The position numbers and the translations under genes are program-made. Below the pieces are notes generated by a model. The model had not been told where the DNA came from. It made no database searches and saw only the letters and a list, made by a program, of their open reading frames with translations. A DNA stretch of 31,044 nucleotides, from the NCBI GenBank assembly GCA_035512595.1, contig DATKDU010000327.1:1-31044 (forward strand), in the 5' to 3' direction. Below are positions 1 through 7,367 of this stretch, one piece after another. The stretch's first letter is position 1. Each line of letters begins with the position of its first letter. This DNA comes from DATKDU01 sp035512595. Its GTDB lineage: Bacteria > Planctomycetota > Planctomycetia > Pirellulales > Pirellulaceae.

Positions 1-303
1 CCGGCTGTCGTCCGTGCTCCACAGCACCAGCATCACTTCCAGCGGCAATACGAACGTCAGCGCCGCCAGCCAGAATGCCGCCTGCTTGCCGAAGCCCAGA
101 TAATAGCCGACCGTTTCGGCTGCCAGGAACGACAGCCAGGCGGCCCCCATCGCCACGGCCGCTCCCAGGATGAAGAACGGAATTCGCACCAGCCAGCTTT
201 GCCGCGAAAGGTACGGCCCGGTGCGCAGCTCGGCGATGAGTGCCGCGAAGACGCACAGGGCGACGATGACCGCCAGCCGCAGGTTGATTTCAATGCCGCT
301 CAT
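1..303 (-). CDS. Membrane protein, N-terminal part (runs off the window)
   Basis: A reading frame opens with ATG at 303 on the minus strand and stays open to base 1, giving 101 residues with no stop. It is strongly hydrophobic. It starts MSGIEINLRLAVIVALCVFA and shows about three membrane segments (roughly residues 8-24, 38-60 and 75-95), separated by short basic or polar loops such as RTGPYLSRQSW. The segment ends in the acidic/basic string STDDSR at the window edge. No family is recognised; it could be a small integral membrane protein or the first part of a larger one. It is transcribed away from the NHL lipoprotein gene, with a perfect inverted repeat between them. Confidence 0.55.
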   Translation of the reverse strand, partial: MSGIEINLRLAVIVALCVFAALIAELRTGPYLSRQSWLVRIPFFILGAAVAMGAAWLSFLAAETVGYYLGFGKQAAFWLAALTFVLPLEVMLVLWSTDDSR

Positions 304-356
304 GATTCGAGCCTCTGGGATAAGTCCGTCGAAGCTGTGATTCTACTGCAAGATAT

Positions 357-384
357 GGAGTGCGGCGACTCGTCGCCGCACTCC
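357..384. repeat. Perfect 13-bp inverted repeat, terminator or repeat element
   Basis: GGAGTGCGGCGAC and its exact reverse complement are separated by only two bases (TC). The element lies 5 bases beyond the stop codon of the NHL lipoprotein gene, so it may terminate that minus-strand transcript. No T-run follows on either strand, so a dispersed palindromic repeat is an equally good reading. Confidence 0.6.
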
Positions 385-389
385 AAATC

Positions 390-1382
390 TTAAAGCCAAA
401 ACCGCTGCACCCGATGGTTATACGAGTCGAGGACGTACATCCGGCTGCGGGAATCACGGGCAATACCCCAAGGCTGCCGTAATTCCCCCGGCTGCACCCC
501 GTTTACGCCCCACCATCCTACTAAGACGCCTTCCGACGTGAATTTTTGCACGCGATGATTGCCGTACTCGCAAACATAGACGGATCCCTGACCGTCCAGG
601 ATCAGGTGGTAAGGATAGCGGAGTTGTCCCGGGGCGTACCCTTCCTCCCCCCACATCCGCACCAGCCGGGCTTGATCCCCCGACGGATCGAACACCTGAA
701 TGCGGTGATTGCAGGCATCCGCCACATACAAAAGCCCCTCGCCGCTGACGGCCATTTTCCGCGGCACTCGGAATTCCCCCGGCCCACTCCCCTTCTTGCC
801 GACGAATTTTCGGAATTCTCGATTTGGCCCCAACATGTGGATTTGATCGAAGTCGCCGTAGGACGAGATGAAATAGTTCCCGCGCTCGTCCTGGACGCAG
901 TCGGTGATCCACTCGAACTCGTCCGGCCCGTGGCCATAGGTGCCGCCAATCTGCTTTTCGGGAATCAGCGTGCCGTCGGTCTTGTAGGCCAGCACCTGGC
1001 AGTAATGCGTGTCGGCGATGAGCAGATCGCCGTCCTGATCGAACGACACCCCTTGCGGCCGGCCGTTGGCGAAATGAGGAGTCTGCCAGCCGCGGAGAAA
1101 CTCGCCGTCGGGGGTAAAAACGTGGATTCGCGGCGTGAAATCGATAATGTAGAGGTTGTCGTCCTTGTCAACGGCAATGCCGCGAGGTTTGTTGAGCAGC
1201 CCCGGCCGCGTTCCGCGGCGTCCCCAGACTTTGTCGAGCTGGCCGGTCTGGTTTTCCGGAGGAGCACAGCCGGGAAGGGCGCTCGCGGCCGCCAAGGCCG
1301 CCGTGCCGGCCAGCAGGGTGCGGCGGGAGTAGGTCCCGCCTGCCGGGCGGGACCTTGCGTTTGGTCCATGAGCATTGATCAT
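390..1382 (-). CDS. Tat-exported lipoprotein with NHL repeats
   Basis: 330 residues. The N-terminus carries a twin-arginine signal (YSRRTLLAG, about residues 19-27), a hydrophobic Ala/Leu stretch and a lipobox-like LPGC (about residues 36-39). It is therefore predicted to be exported folded by Tat and lipidated. The rest is a run of about six NHL-type beta-propeller repeats with recurring units: GIAVDKDDNLYIIDF, ACNHRIQVF, YGNHRVQKF and, at the end, SYNHRVQRF. NHL propellers usually bind proteins or ligands; no catalytic residues are evident. The start codon lies inside a REPIN-like element (1329-1509), and one hairpin arm of that element encodes the residues just before the Tat motif, so the N-terminus is partly repeat-derived. 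Function beyond a cell-surface or periplasmic propeller is not inferable. Confidence 0.85.
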   Translation of the reverse strand: MINAHGPNARSRPAGGTYSRRTLLAGTAALAAASALPGCAPPENQTGQLDKVWGRRGTRPGLLNKPRGIAVDKDDNLYIIDFTPRIHVFTPDGEFLRGWQTPHFANGRPQGVSFDQDGDLLIADTHYCQVLAYKTDGTLIPEKQIGGTYGHGPDEFEWITDCVQDERGNYFISSYGDFDQIHMLGPNREFRKFVGKKGSGPGEFRVPRKMAVSGEGLLYVADACNHRIQVFDPSGDQARLVRMWGEEGYAPGQLRYPYHLILDGQGSVYVCEYGNHRVQKFTSEGVLVGWWGVNGVQPGELRQPWGIARDSRSRMYVLDSYNHRVQRFWL

Positions 1383-1509
1383 AAGGACATTGTAGGCAAA
1401 TCACCCAATTGGTTGCCAAACAAGAATTCGGCAGCCGGCCAATGCCGGTCAAGTCTGCGTTGCAAGCAATGGTCCCTCCGTCAGGTCCCGCTCGGCAAGC
1501 GGGACCTAC
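1329..1509. repeat. REPIN-like element, family A copy 1
   Basis: The left arm (1329-1354) reads GTAG followed by an 8-bp stem GTCCCGCC, loop TGCCG and GGCGGGAC. The right arm (1484-1509) is the inverted partner with loop CGGCA and ends in CTAC. Interior is 129 bp. Loops are reverse complements of each other. Same family and orientation as 18822-18924 and 26701-26775. It covers the start of the NHL lipoprotein gene. Confidence 0.85.
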
Positions 1510-1584
1510 TGGTGAACCGGGCCAGGGCGCTTCCGGTCCTAGTCAGGGTTCGGCCATAAGGCTTTAATCTTGGAACCCGTCCGA

Positions 1585-1610
1585 CCTGAACCCTGAACCC
1601 TGAATCCTGT
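1585..1610. repeat. Heptamer tandem repeat (CCTGAAC units) at the tyrS start
   Basis: CCTGAAC CCTGAAC CCTGAAT CCTGTGC: about four 7-base units directly before and overlapping the GTG start of tyrS. An inverted, degenerate partner (CAGGGTTCGG) lies about 40 bases upstream near 1543. No Shine-Dalgarno sequence is visible between repeat and start. Confidence 0.7.
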
Positions 1611-2889
1611 GCCCGCCGACCTCTTCACCGATCTCGCCTGGCGGGGCCTCGTCGCCCAATCGACGGCCCCCGATGCGCTAGACGCCGCTCTGGCGGAAAA
1701 ATCCCGCACGCTCTACGCCGGCTTCGATCCCACGTCGGACAGCCTGCATGTCGGTTCCATGCTGCCGCTGATGATGCTTCGCCGCTTTCAGAAGGCCGGA
1801 CACAAGCCGATTCCCCTCGTCGGCGGGGCCACCGGCATGATCGGCGACCCCAGCGGCAAAAGCGAGGAGCGCAATCTGCTGTCGGTCGAGGCTCTGCGAG
1901 CCAATGTCAAAGGGATCGAGCAGCAACTGCGGCAATTCCTGAGCTTTGACGGCGCGAATGCTGCCGTGTTGCTCAATAACTTCGACTGGATGAGCCAGTT
2001 TTCCTACCTGGACTTTCTCCGCGACGTAGGAAAGCACTTTCCGGTCAACGTCATGCTGGCCAAGGACTCGGTCGCCAGCCGGATCGATCGCGAGGCCGGC
2101 ATCAGCTACACCGAGTTCAGCTACATGCTCCTCCAGGCGTACGACTTCGTCCACCTCAATCGACATCACGGCTGCGAATTGCAGATCGGCGGCTCCGACC
2201 AGTGGGGGAACATCACCGCCGGCATTGACCTGGCCCGGCGGATGCACGGGGTCCAGCTTTACGGCATGACCTGCCCGCTTCTGCTCAAGTCCGATGGCAC
2301 CAAGATGGGCAAGTCCGAGAAGGGGGCGATCTACCTCTCGCCGGCCCGTACCAGCCCGTACGGCTTCTATCAATACTGGATCAACGTTGCCGATGCCGAT
2401 GCGGGGACATGCTTGCGGTTCCTCACGGAATTGCCGCGGGAGGAGATCGAATCGCTCGATGCATCGCGGGCCGGCGAGCCGCACCTGCGCAGCAGCCAGA
2501 AGCGGCTGGCCGAATCGCTGACGCACCTCGTCCACGGCGACAGCGGCCTGGCCGCGGCCCAGCGGGCGACGGAGATTTTTTTCGGGGCGGAAATTGAGAA
2601 CCTTTCGGACGCGCAGCTTCAGGAAATTTTTGCCGACGTGCCGAGCAAAGAGCTTCCTCGCTCGCGGCTCGAAGGAGACGGACTTCCGCTAGTCGATGCG
2701 ATCGTCGAAGCGGGCCTCGCCAAGAGCAGGGGAGAAGCGCGGCGGATGATCGAGCAAGGCGGAGCCAACGTGAACAACCGCCGCCGGGACGGCATCGATA
2801 CGAAGCTGAGTGCCGCCGACCTGGCCAGCGAGACGGTGATGGTCTTGCGGCAGGGGAAGAAGAAGTACGCACTATTGAGGTTTGTTTAG
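1609..2889 (+). CDS. tyrS: Tyrosyl-tRNA synthetase
   Basis: 426 residues, the normal length for bacterial TyrRS. It charges tRNA-Tyr with tyrosine in the cytoplasm. The class I signatures are present: a HIGH-type motif HVGS at residues 47-50 within GFDPTSDSLHVGS, and a KMSKS-type motif KMGKS at about 232-236. GGSDQWGNI, a TyrRS-specific tyrosine/ATP pocket motif, lies between them. A C-terminal S4-like RNA-binding domain covers about residues 360-426 (SRGEARRMIEQGGANVNN). The start is GTG, inside a heptamer repeat; no better in-frame start is seen. The gene stands alone, with a family B repeat immediately downstream. Confident assignment. Confidence 0.96.
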   Translation: MPADLFTDLAWRGLVAQSTAPDALDAALAEKSRTLYAGFDPTSDSLHVGSMLPLMMLRRFQKAGHKPIPLVGGATGMIGDPSGKSEERNLLSVEALRANVKGIEQQLRQFLSFDGANAAVLLNNFDWMSQFSYLDFLRDVGKHFPVNVMLAKDSVASRIDREAGISYTEFSYMLLQAYDFVHLNRHHGCELQIGGSDQWGNITAGIDLARRMHGVQLYGMTCPLLLKSDGTKMGKSEKGAIYLSPARTSPYGFYQYWINVADADAGTCLRFLTELPREEIESLDASRAGEPHLRSSQKRLAESLTHLVHGDSGLAAAQRATEIFFGAEIENLSDAQLQEIFADVPSKELPRSRLEGDGLPLVDAIVEAGLAKSRGEARRMIEQGGANVNNRRRDGIDTKLSAADLASETVMVLRQGKKKYALLRFV

Positions 2890-2892
2890 ATT

Positions 2893-2992
2893 GGCGAGCG
2901 GGGGGCGTCAGCCCCCTGATTGCCCGCCGCCTTGGCCCGACTCCATCAGGGGGCTGACGCCCCCCGCTCGCCTTTTACGCCCCCCGCTCGCC
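2893..2992. repeat. Inverted repeat, family B copy 1, with an extra partial arm
   Basis: The left arm 2893-2920 (GGCGAGCGGGGGGCGTCAGC...) and right arm 2945-2972 are exact 28-base reverse complements. Each arm is itself a hairpin: GGGGGC, a 4-base loop, GCCCCC. The loops are GTCA and TGAC. A 16-base tail of the right arm (ACGCCCCCCGCTCGCC) is repeated at 2977-2992, ending one base before the ATG of the purM-like gene. Same family as 26121-26188. Confidence 0.85.
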
Positions 2993-2993
2993 G

Positions 2994-4103
2994 ATGACCG
3001 AGCCCCTCAACTACGAATCCACCGGCGTCAATTACGACGTGCTCGACCAATTCAAGCGCCATTGTCAACAGGCGGCGGCGGGGACTGTCGCCATGCTCGC
3101 GTCCCACGGCGTCCGAGAACCCGCCGGCATTCGGGGCGAAAGTGCCTACCTCGTCGAGACGCCCGATGAATACCTGGCCCATGTCGAAGAGGGCTTGGGC
3201 ACCAAGAACCTCGTCGCCGACGCCGTGCAGGAATTGACCGGCCGCTGCTATTACCACGCCATCGGCATCGACGTGGTCGGCACGATTGTCAACGATCTTG
3301 TAACGGTCGGTGCGCTTCCCCTGGTCGTCGCCATGCACGCGGCCGTCGGCAGCGCCCACTGGTTCGCCGATGTCGAGCGGGCTGGGCAACTAGCCGAAGG
3401 GTTTGCCGAAGGGTGCCGCCAGAGCGGCGCTGTCTGGGGGGGCGGCGAAACGCCGGCACTCAAAGGGCTCGTCCACGAGAACGCGATCATCCTCGCCGGC
3501 TCGGCAATGGGGCGAATTCGCCCGAAAGACTTGCGCATTCGCGGCAACGTCCAGCCGGGCGACGCCATCGTCATGCTCGCCAGCAGCGGCATTCACGCCA
3601 ACGGCCTCACCCTGTGCCGCGAGCTGGCAACGCGAGTGCCGCAGGGATATCTGACGCCCATCGCCGATGGCCGCACGTACGGCGAGGCGCTACTTGACGC
3701 GTCGATGATCTATGCCCCGTTCGTTGCCGCCTGCCAATCGGCCGGCATCGACCTGCACTACGCGGTCCACATGACCGGCCACGGTTGGCGGAAACTGATG
3801 AGGCTGGAGCAGCCGCTGGTCTACCGCATTACGCAGCTTCCGCCGAAGCTTCCCATTTTCGACTTCATCCAGCTCTCCGGCGGCCTCGACGACCGCTCGA
3901 TGTACGGCACGTTCAACATGGGCTGCGGCTTCGCGGTCTACGTCCCGGCCGATCAAGCGACCCGCGCGATCGACCTGGCCCAAACCGCCGGCATTCACGC
4001 CTGGCTCGGCGGGACGATCGAGAAAGACGGCAACCGCAAGTCGGTCGTCATCGAGCCGCTGGGGATTGCGTTTGAAGGCGAGTCGCTGAAGATTCGTGCG
4101 TAG
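2994..4103 (+). CDS. purM: AIR synthase (PurM)-related protein
   Basis: 369 residues. It matches phosphoribosylformylglycinamidine cyclo-ligase, which closes the imidazole ring in purine synthesis using ATP. PurM landmarks appear in order: GTKNLVADAV (about residue 70), the WGGGET motif (about 150), GSAMGRI, SSGIHANGLTLCR, TYGEALLDASMIY, HMTGHGW (equivalent of HITGGG) and TFNMGCGFAVYV. It is divergent: the usual GTDGVGTK stretch and the typical N-terminal GVDI...G segment are altered, and HITGGG is changed to HMTGHG. A paralogue in the AIR-synthase superfamily therefore cannot be excluded. A repeat arm abuts the ATG, leaving no Shine-Dalgarno sequence. The convergent HEPN gene ends only 9 bases downstream. 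Confidence 0.75.
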   Translation: MTEPLNYESTGVNYDVLDQFKRHCQQAAAGTVAMLASHGVREPAGIRGESAYLVETPDEYLAHVEEGLGTKNLVADAVQELTGRCYYHAIGIDVVGTIVNDLVTVGALPLVVAMHAAVGSAHWFADVERAGQLAEGFAEGCRQSGAVWGGGETPALKGLVHENAIILAGSAMGRIRPKDLRIRGNVQPGDAIVMLASSGIHANGLTLCRELATRVPQGYLTPIADGRTYGEALLDASMIYAPFVAACQSAGIDLHYAVHMTGHGWRKLMRLEQPLVYRITQLPPKLPIFDFIQLSGGLDDRSMYGTFNMGCGFAVYVPADQATRAIDLAQTAGIHAWLGGTIEKDGNRKSVVIEPLGIAFEGESLKIRA

Positions 4104-4112
4104 TCGTCGGCC

Positions 4113-4547
4113 TTAGTCGTGCGCAGCGCCGATCCGTTTGAGATACGCATCGATGCCCGCGCGAATCGCAGACGCCGCGTCCTTTTCGCGACATTGGTAC
4201 AGGAGCGACTGGACTTCAACTGCCAACTCAATTTGTGCCTTGGCAAAACCACTGCGAGCAGGGTCTTTGGCATCGAGCCGATAGTCGGCGGCAACGCGGG
4301 CTCGATGGAGCGATTGGACACGGCGGCCGACAAGCACAGCTATCGGATGTCCCGACTGGGACAGCCGCTTCCAAACTTCTCCATGGTCGGACGGTATCGG
4401 CAGCCCGAGTTCCCTGAAATACGCGCTGCAAATGTGGAACGCGCCATAGTAGGCGCGGCTGATCACCGTGCGCAGCAAAGGCTCGGAAGGATGCAGTGAC
4501 CCTGCAAACAGCCGTCCGGCAAGCGTCACAAAGTCGTCGCCTGTCAT
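4113..4547 (-). CDS. HEPN-domain protein (UPF0332-like), possible toxin
   Basis: 144 residues from the ATG at 4547. The frame is open further upstream, but this start overlaps the upstream gene's stop as ATGA, the usual sign of translational coupling. The sequence RAYYGAFHICSAYF (residues 31-44) and RARVAADY (about 82-89) are typical of the HEPN/UPF0332 fold. A classic HEPN RNase-type R-x4-H occurs at R76-H81, besides R31-x6-H38. HEPN proteins of this kind are often RNases in toxin-antitoxin or abortive-infection modules, commonly with a nucleotidyltransferase partner. The partner here is not a nucleotidyltransferase. RNase activity is inference. Confidence 0.7.
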   Translation of the reverse strand: MTGDDFVTLAGRLFAGSLHPSEPLLRTVISRAYYGAFHICSAYFRELGLPIPSDHGEVWKRLSQSGHPIAVLVGRRVQSLHRARVAADYRLDAKDPARSGFAKAQIELAVEVQSLLYQCREKDAASAIRAGIDAYLKRIGAAHD

Positions 4548-4891
4548 CCGTGCGGCACCACGTTCAGGCGATAGAAGTCCCAGGAGTCGGGAAACATGGC
4601 GCGCAGCCGGTCGTGCCAGGCGTCGAAACGATCCCGCCAGTTCAAAAAAGTTCCAGCCGCCGCGCAGTGAAACACAATCCACTCTTCGCGCAGATTCTCG
4701 GGATCGACTTCCCACTCGTAGCTGACGGGCTCCTCGAACAGCTCCTTGGTGAGCGCAGTAATCGGCGGAAGTTCCGCCGCATGGGCGGCGATGGCGCGCT
4801 GGGCGCGAGTTTCGGTGACCGGACCTGTCGAAACGACCCCCAGCACCGGATAGGTACCGGCATCCGACTGAAATGAATGGCCCGCCGACAT
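4544..4891 (-). CDS. Conserved-looking hypothetical protein, partner of the HEPN gene
   Basis: 115 residues. The start ATG at 4891 is preceded by a strong Shine-Dalgarno sequence (GGAGG at 4899-4903, 7 bases upstream), which decides against the longer frame. The protein is acidic and soluble with many aromatic residues in its second half (EEWIVFHCAAAGTFLNWRDR, then DSWDFYRLNVVPHG). No family is recognised. No GSxxxGx(10-12)DxD nucleotidyltransferase motif is present, so it is not an MNT-type partner. Its stop overlaps the HEPN start (ATGA), making a tight two-gene unit. It may be the antitoxin or specificity partner, or the pair may be unrelated to toxin-antitoxin systems. Confidence 0.65.
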   Translation of the reverse strand: MSAGHSFQSDAGTYPVLGVVSTGPVTETRAQRAIAAHAAELPPITALTKELFEEPVSYEWEVDPENLREEWIVFHCAAAGTFLNWRDRFDAWHDRLRAMFPDSWDFYRLNVVPHG

Positions 4892-4966
4892 CAGGTTTCC
4901 TCCTGGAGATTCCGCCAGTTTAAACCACGAAGCGAAGCGAGGCAAACCAAACTCGTACGTGCTGGC

Positions 4967-5127
4967 CTAGCCAAACACCTCCTTCACCACCTCCCCCATC
5001 CACAATCTTGATCGGCCGCCCGATGCTCGACATGTTCTGCTTGTCGGCAATGATCGACAGCGAGTGGCAGATCGTGCGGAAGAAGTCGTTGCGGGTCGGC
5101 GCTCGCTGGCCAACGCTGCGCATCGGT
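4967..5127 (-). pseudogene. Relic of a DUF1501 protein, C-terminal end only
   Basis: On the minus strand the frame reads RSVGQRAPTRNDFFRTICHS, followed by GRPIKIVDG. This resembles the C-terminal end of planctomycete DUF1501 proteins (…TIxHALGID…GRPxxIxDGG…). A frameshift in a run of G near 4997 breaks it. After a one-base shift the frame continues as EVVKEVFG and stops at 4967, as expected for that family. Nothing of the remaining several hundred residues is present because the desaturase gene occupies the upstream DNA. It is therefore a truncated, frameshifted remnant. Confidence 0.5.
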
Positions 5128-5145
5128 GCGCCCTGCGATTTTCGT

Positions 5146-6192
5146 CTACTCCGCCTTGCCGCCCCGCTTGTAATCGACCACGTCCCACGCCAGGCCGAAG
5201 AATTGCATCAGGCGGATCGTGGCGAAGGTCATGTCCACTTCCCACCAGCGGTGGCCGTGCGGGGCCATGCGGGGATAGGCGTGGTGGTTGTTGTGCCACC
5301 CTTCGCCGTAACTCACCAGGGCTACCCACCAGTTGTTGCGGCTGTCGTCGGTCGTGACGTAGTTGCGATAGCCCCACATGTGGCTGGCCGAGTTGACGAA
5401 CCAGGTGCTGTGCAGGACGAAGCACATCCGCACGAACATTCCCCAGGTCAAAAAGGACATGGCCATGTACCAGCCGCCAATTCCGTAGCCAATCGCCATC
5501 AGGGACAAGCCCAGGACGACGTTCGTCGGCAGGAACATCGCGCCGATCCAGCGCATCCCCGGATCCTTGAGCAGGTCGGGGGACCAGCGCTCGACGTGCT
5601 TCTGATGGGCCTCGCCCGAGGACATGTAAAACAGCCACAGCATGTGGCTCCAAAAGCCGCCGTCGTGCGGCGAGTGGGGATCTTCAGGCTGGTCGCTATA
5701 GGCGTGGTGCTTGCGGTGGTTGGAGACCCAGTCCAGAACCGAGCCTTCGCCCGCCAGACCACCGATGAGGGCGATCAGCCAACGCACCGGTCGATACGTC
5801 TGGAAGCTGGTGTGCGTAATCATGCGGTGGAAGCCAAGGCAGATGCCAATGCCGCCGGTCAGCCAGTGCAGAGCAAAGACCAGCACGACTGCCTGCCAGG
5901 AGAAAAAGAACGGGGCCGCCAGAGCGCCGATGTGCAGCACGCCAATCCAGAACACGACGGGCCAGTTGATGTACGGGCGGCTCTCGCCGCGAGCTGGCCT
6001 GGTCGAGGGATGGACGTCTTTCTTGTCGAGATGATGAAGCGGCGCGTCGTGCTCGCGGCGGCGCTTTTCCGGCAGATCGCTGATCCGCGGCCGATCGGTT
6101 GGTGCTAGAGGCCGGTCCTTTTGCTCCAGTGCCGTCAGCCGATTCGCGACGATTGTCTTGGTGCTGTCTCGCTTTGGTGCAACCTGGGACAT
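5146..6192 (-). CDS. Membrane acyl (delta-9 type) fatty acid desaturase
   Basis: 348 residues. All three histidine boxes of the membrane di-iron desaturases are present: HRMITH (residues 122-127), HRKHH (159-163) and HNNHH (300-304). They are separated by hydrophobic pairs at about 78-115 and 215-262. Such enzymes insert a double bond into acyl-CoA or acyl-lipid chains to adjust membrane fluidity, using O2 and an electron donor. The spacing and the sequence GEGWHNNHH are typical of stearoyl-CoA/acyl-lipid delta-9 desaturases. The first 70 residues are a charged, Pro/Arg/Lys-rich cytoplasmic extension with no recognised domain. No electron-donor gene is adjacent. Exact substrate is not inferable. 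Confidence 0.93.
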   Translation of the reverse strand: MSQVAPKRDSTKTIVANRLTALEQKDRPLAPTDRPRISDLPEKRRREHDAPLHHLDKKDVHPSTRPARGESRPYINWPVVFWIGVLHIGALAAPFFFSWQAVVLVFALHWLTGGIGICLGFHRMITHTSFQTYRPVRWLIALIGGLAGEGSVLDWVSNHRKHHAYSDQPEDPHSPHDGGFWSHMLWLFYMSSGEAHQKHVERWSPDLLKDPGMRWIGAMFLPTNVVLGLSLMAIGYGIGGWYMAMSFLTWGMFVRMCFVLHSTWFVNSASHMWGYRNYVTTDDSRNNWWVALVSYGEGWHNNHHAYPRMAPHGHRWWEVDMTFATIRLMQFFGLAWDVVDYKRGGKAE

Positions 6193-6550
6193 GAGTCCGT
6201 GCTTTCCTTAAAGTGGGCCATTCGGCGATCCCTTGACCAGCCCGGAAAGACACTCCTTCCGAGGCGCCGCCCTACGGAATGAATATTAAGGTGCGTCGGA
6301 CTACCCACGGTCTGCACTCTGTCTGGGTTGGGTAAAAGTTGTGTAAGGGTCTCGGCCAGGTCCGGAAAGATGACGCAAGGCGTTTGCAGAAAACGACTTG
6401 CGTCGAGTGCGATGACCCGGTCACTGCGCCTGGGGACATCGATTTTCTCCCCCATTTGCCCCTTGCCGAATGGGACGGAGCAGATGCAGAATGGGCGATT
6501 CCAGCGGAATCGCTCGATCGGCCGTATTTCAAAGATTCCACCGCGGCACT
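6193..6550. other. Intergenic region upstream of the desaturase gene
   Basis: 358 bases without a convincing gene. It holds the desaturase 5' region and the 3' end region of the secreted-protein gene. One inverted repeat is seen, GACGCAAG at 6372-6379 and CTTGCGTC at 6397-6404 (17-base spacer), a possible operator. A TAATAT hexamer lies on the minus strand near 6290 without a convincing -35 partner. No other structure is evident. Confidence 0.4.
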
Positions 6551-6994
6551 TTAGCGACGGAGCGTCCTCAGTCCCGGCGAGCGTACGGCCGGTGCATCGG
6601 CTGTCGCTTGCTCAATTCGCTGGTGCAGTGGAAGTGCCGCGACCGGCGTGGGAATCGGCCGGGGCGGCTGCGCCGTCGGTTGTGGCGGCGTTGGTCCCCC
6701 TCCGCCGGCATCACCCGTGACGTTGTAGGAGAAGTACGAGGTCGGCTCGCGGAGATCGGCGTGCCACGGATAGTCGAACACGTTGCGGTAGTTATATGGC
6801 CGGCGATAGTACGTACCGTGAAACGCCGGGTACCGGTTCATATGACGCGACCCGGGATAGCAACCGTAGGGGGGGTCGTAGCAAGTCTGCGGCATTAGGC
6901 CCCAGCTATGGGAGTCGGTTCCCACGCTGCCCGTCGAAACGACGGTGCCGTTGACACCCCCCAGCGCCAGCGCCGTGAGTAGGATCGCGTTCAT
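6551..6994 (-). CDS. Small secreted Tyr/Pro-rich protein of planctomycete type
   Basis: 147 residues from the ATG at 6994. This start is preferred because GGAGAT lies 7-12 bases upstream and it opens directly into a signal peptide (MNAILLTALALGGVNGTVVS). The mature part is rich in Tyr, Pro, Arg and Gly (CYDPPYGCYPGSRHMNRYPA, then YNYRNVFDYPWHADLREPTS). It then becomes a Gly/Pro/Gln/Thr-rich low-complexity tail. Proteins with the YNYR..FDYPWH pattern are common in planctomycetes and uncharacterised; this statement is from memory of the group. It probably acts in the periplasm or cell wall. It is divergent from the sigma-54 activator gene. Confidence 0.7.
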   Translation of the reverse strand: MNAILLTALALGGVNGTVVSTGSVGTDSHSWGLMPQTCYDPPYGCYPGSRHMNRYPAFHGTYYRRPYNYRNVFDYPWHADLREPTSYFSYNVTGDAGGGGPTPPQPTAQPPRPIPTPVAALPLHQRIEQATADAPAVRSPGLRTLRR

Positions 6995-7367
6995 CTTTGG
7001 GATCTCCGTGATTGCCGCTGGTGGCGTGCGGGCGATCGCCCTCGTAACCAGATCGGCCCGCGCGGTAGGAGCGTCGAGCTTTCTCGGCGCGACCGATTCC
7101 ATCGGCATAACCGATACACTCGGCAGGAAGCGGGTGAGATTCTCACGACTTGTGCCCAGCTAGCGGCCGCCCGCCGTTACGGCCGCTTTCATCGCTACAT
7201 CCTCCGGCGATCAGCCCGATTTAGCGCTGCTCAGCTTGATTGGCGCTTGGTCAAGATTTCTGCCCGATTAGCGTGGAAACGTAGACACGGCGCTACGGCA
7301 GGTTTGCCCGGCGCAGGTTCAAACAGCCACGGATGATTCCATCCCTTCTCCTCGCACGCCGCACACC
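6995..7367. other. Divergent intergenic region between secreted protein and activator gene
   Basis: 373 bases. It contains an 8-bp inverted repeat (AGCGGCCG at 7162-7169 and CGGCCGCT at 7180-7187) and two near-identical direct repeats. These are GCCCGATTTAGCG near 7213 and GCCCGATTAGCG near 7262, about 50 bases apart, which could be binding sites. No convincing sigma-70 or sigma-54 promoter could be fixed by eye. Confidence 0.35.

Noticed and set aside
546..1559. Long plus-strand open frame opposite the NHL lipoprotein gene
   Set aside because: The minus-strand frame has clear NHL repeats and a Tat signal; the plus-strand translation has no family features and arises from the GC-rich codon pattern.
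4967..5653. Minus-strand open frame of 228 codons overlapping the desaturase
   Set aside because: It is out of frame with the three histidine boxes of the desaturase; only its last few codons coincide with the DUF1501 remnant.
7230..7330. Sigma-54 promoter for the activator gene itself
   Set aside because: TTGGCGC and TTTGCCC are present but not at the 10-base GG-GC spacing.
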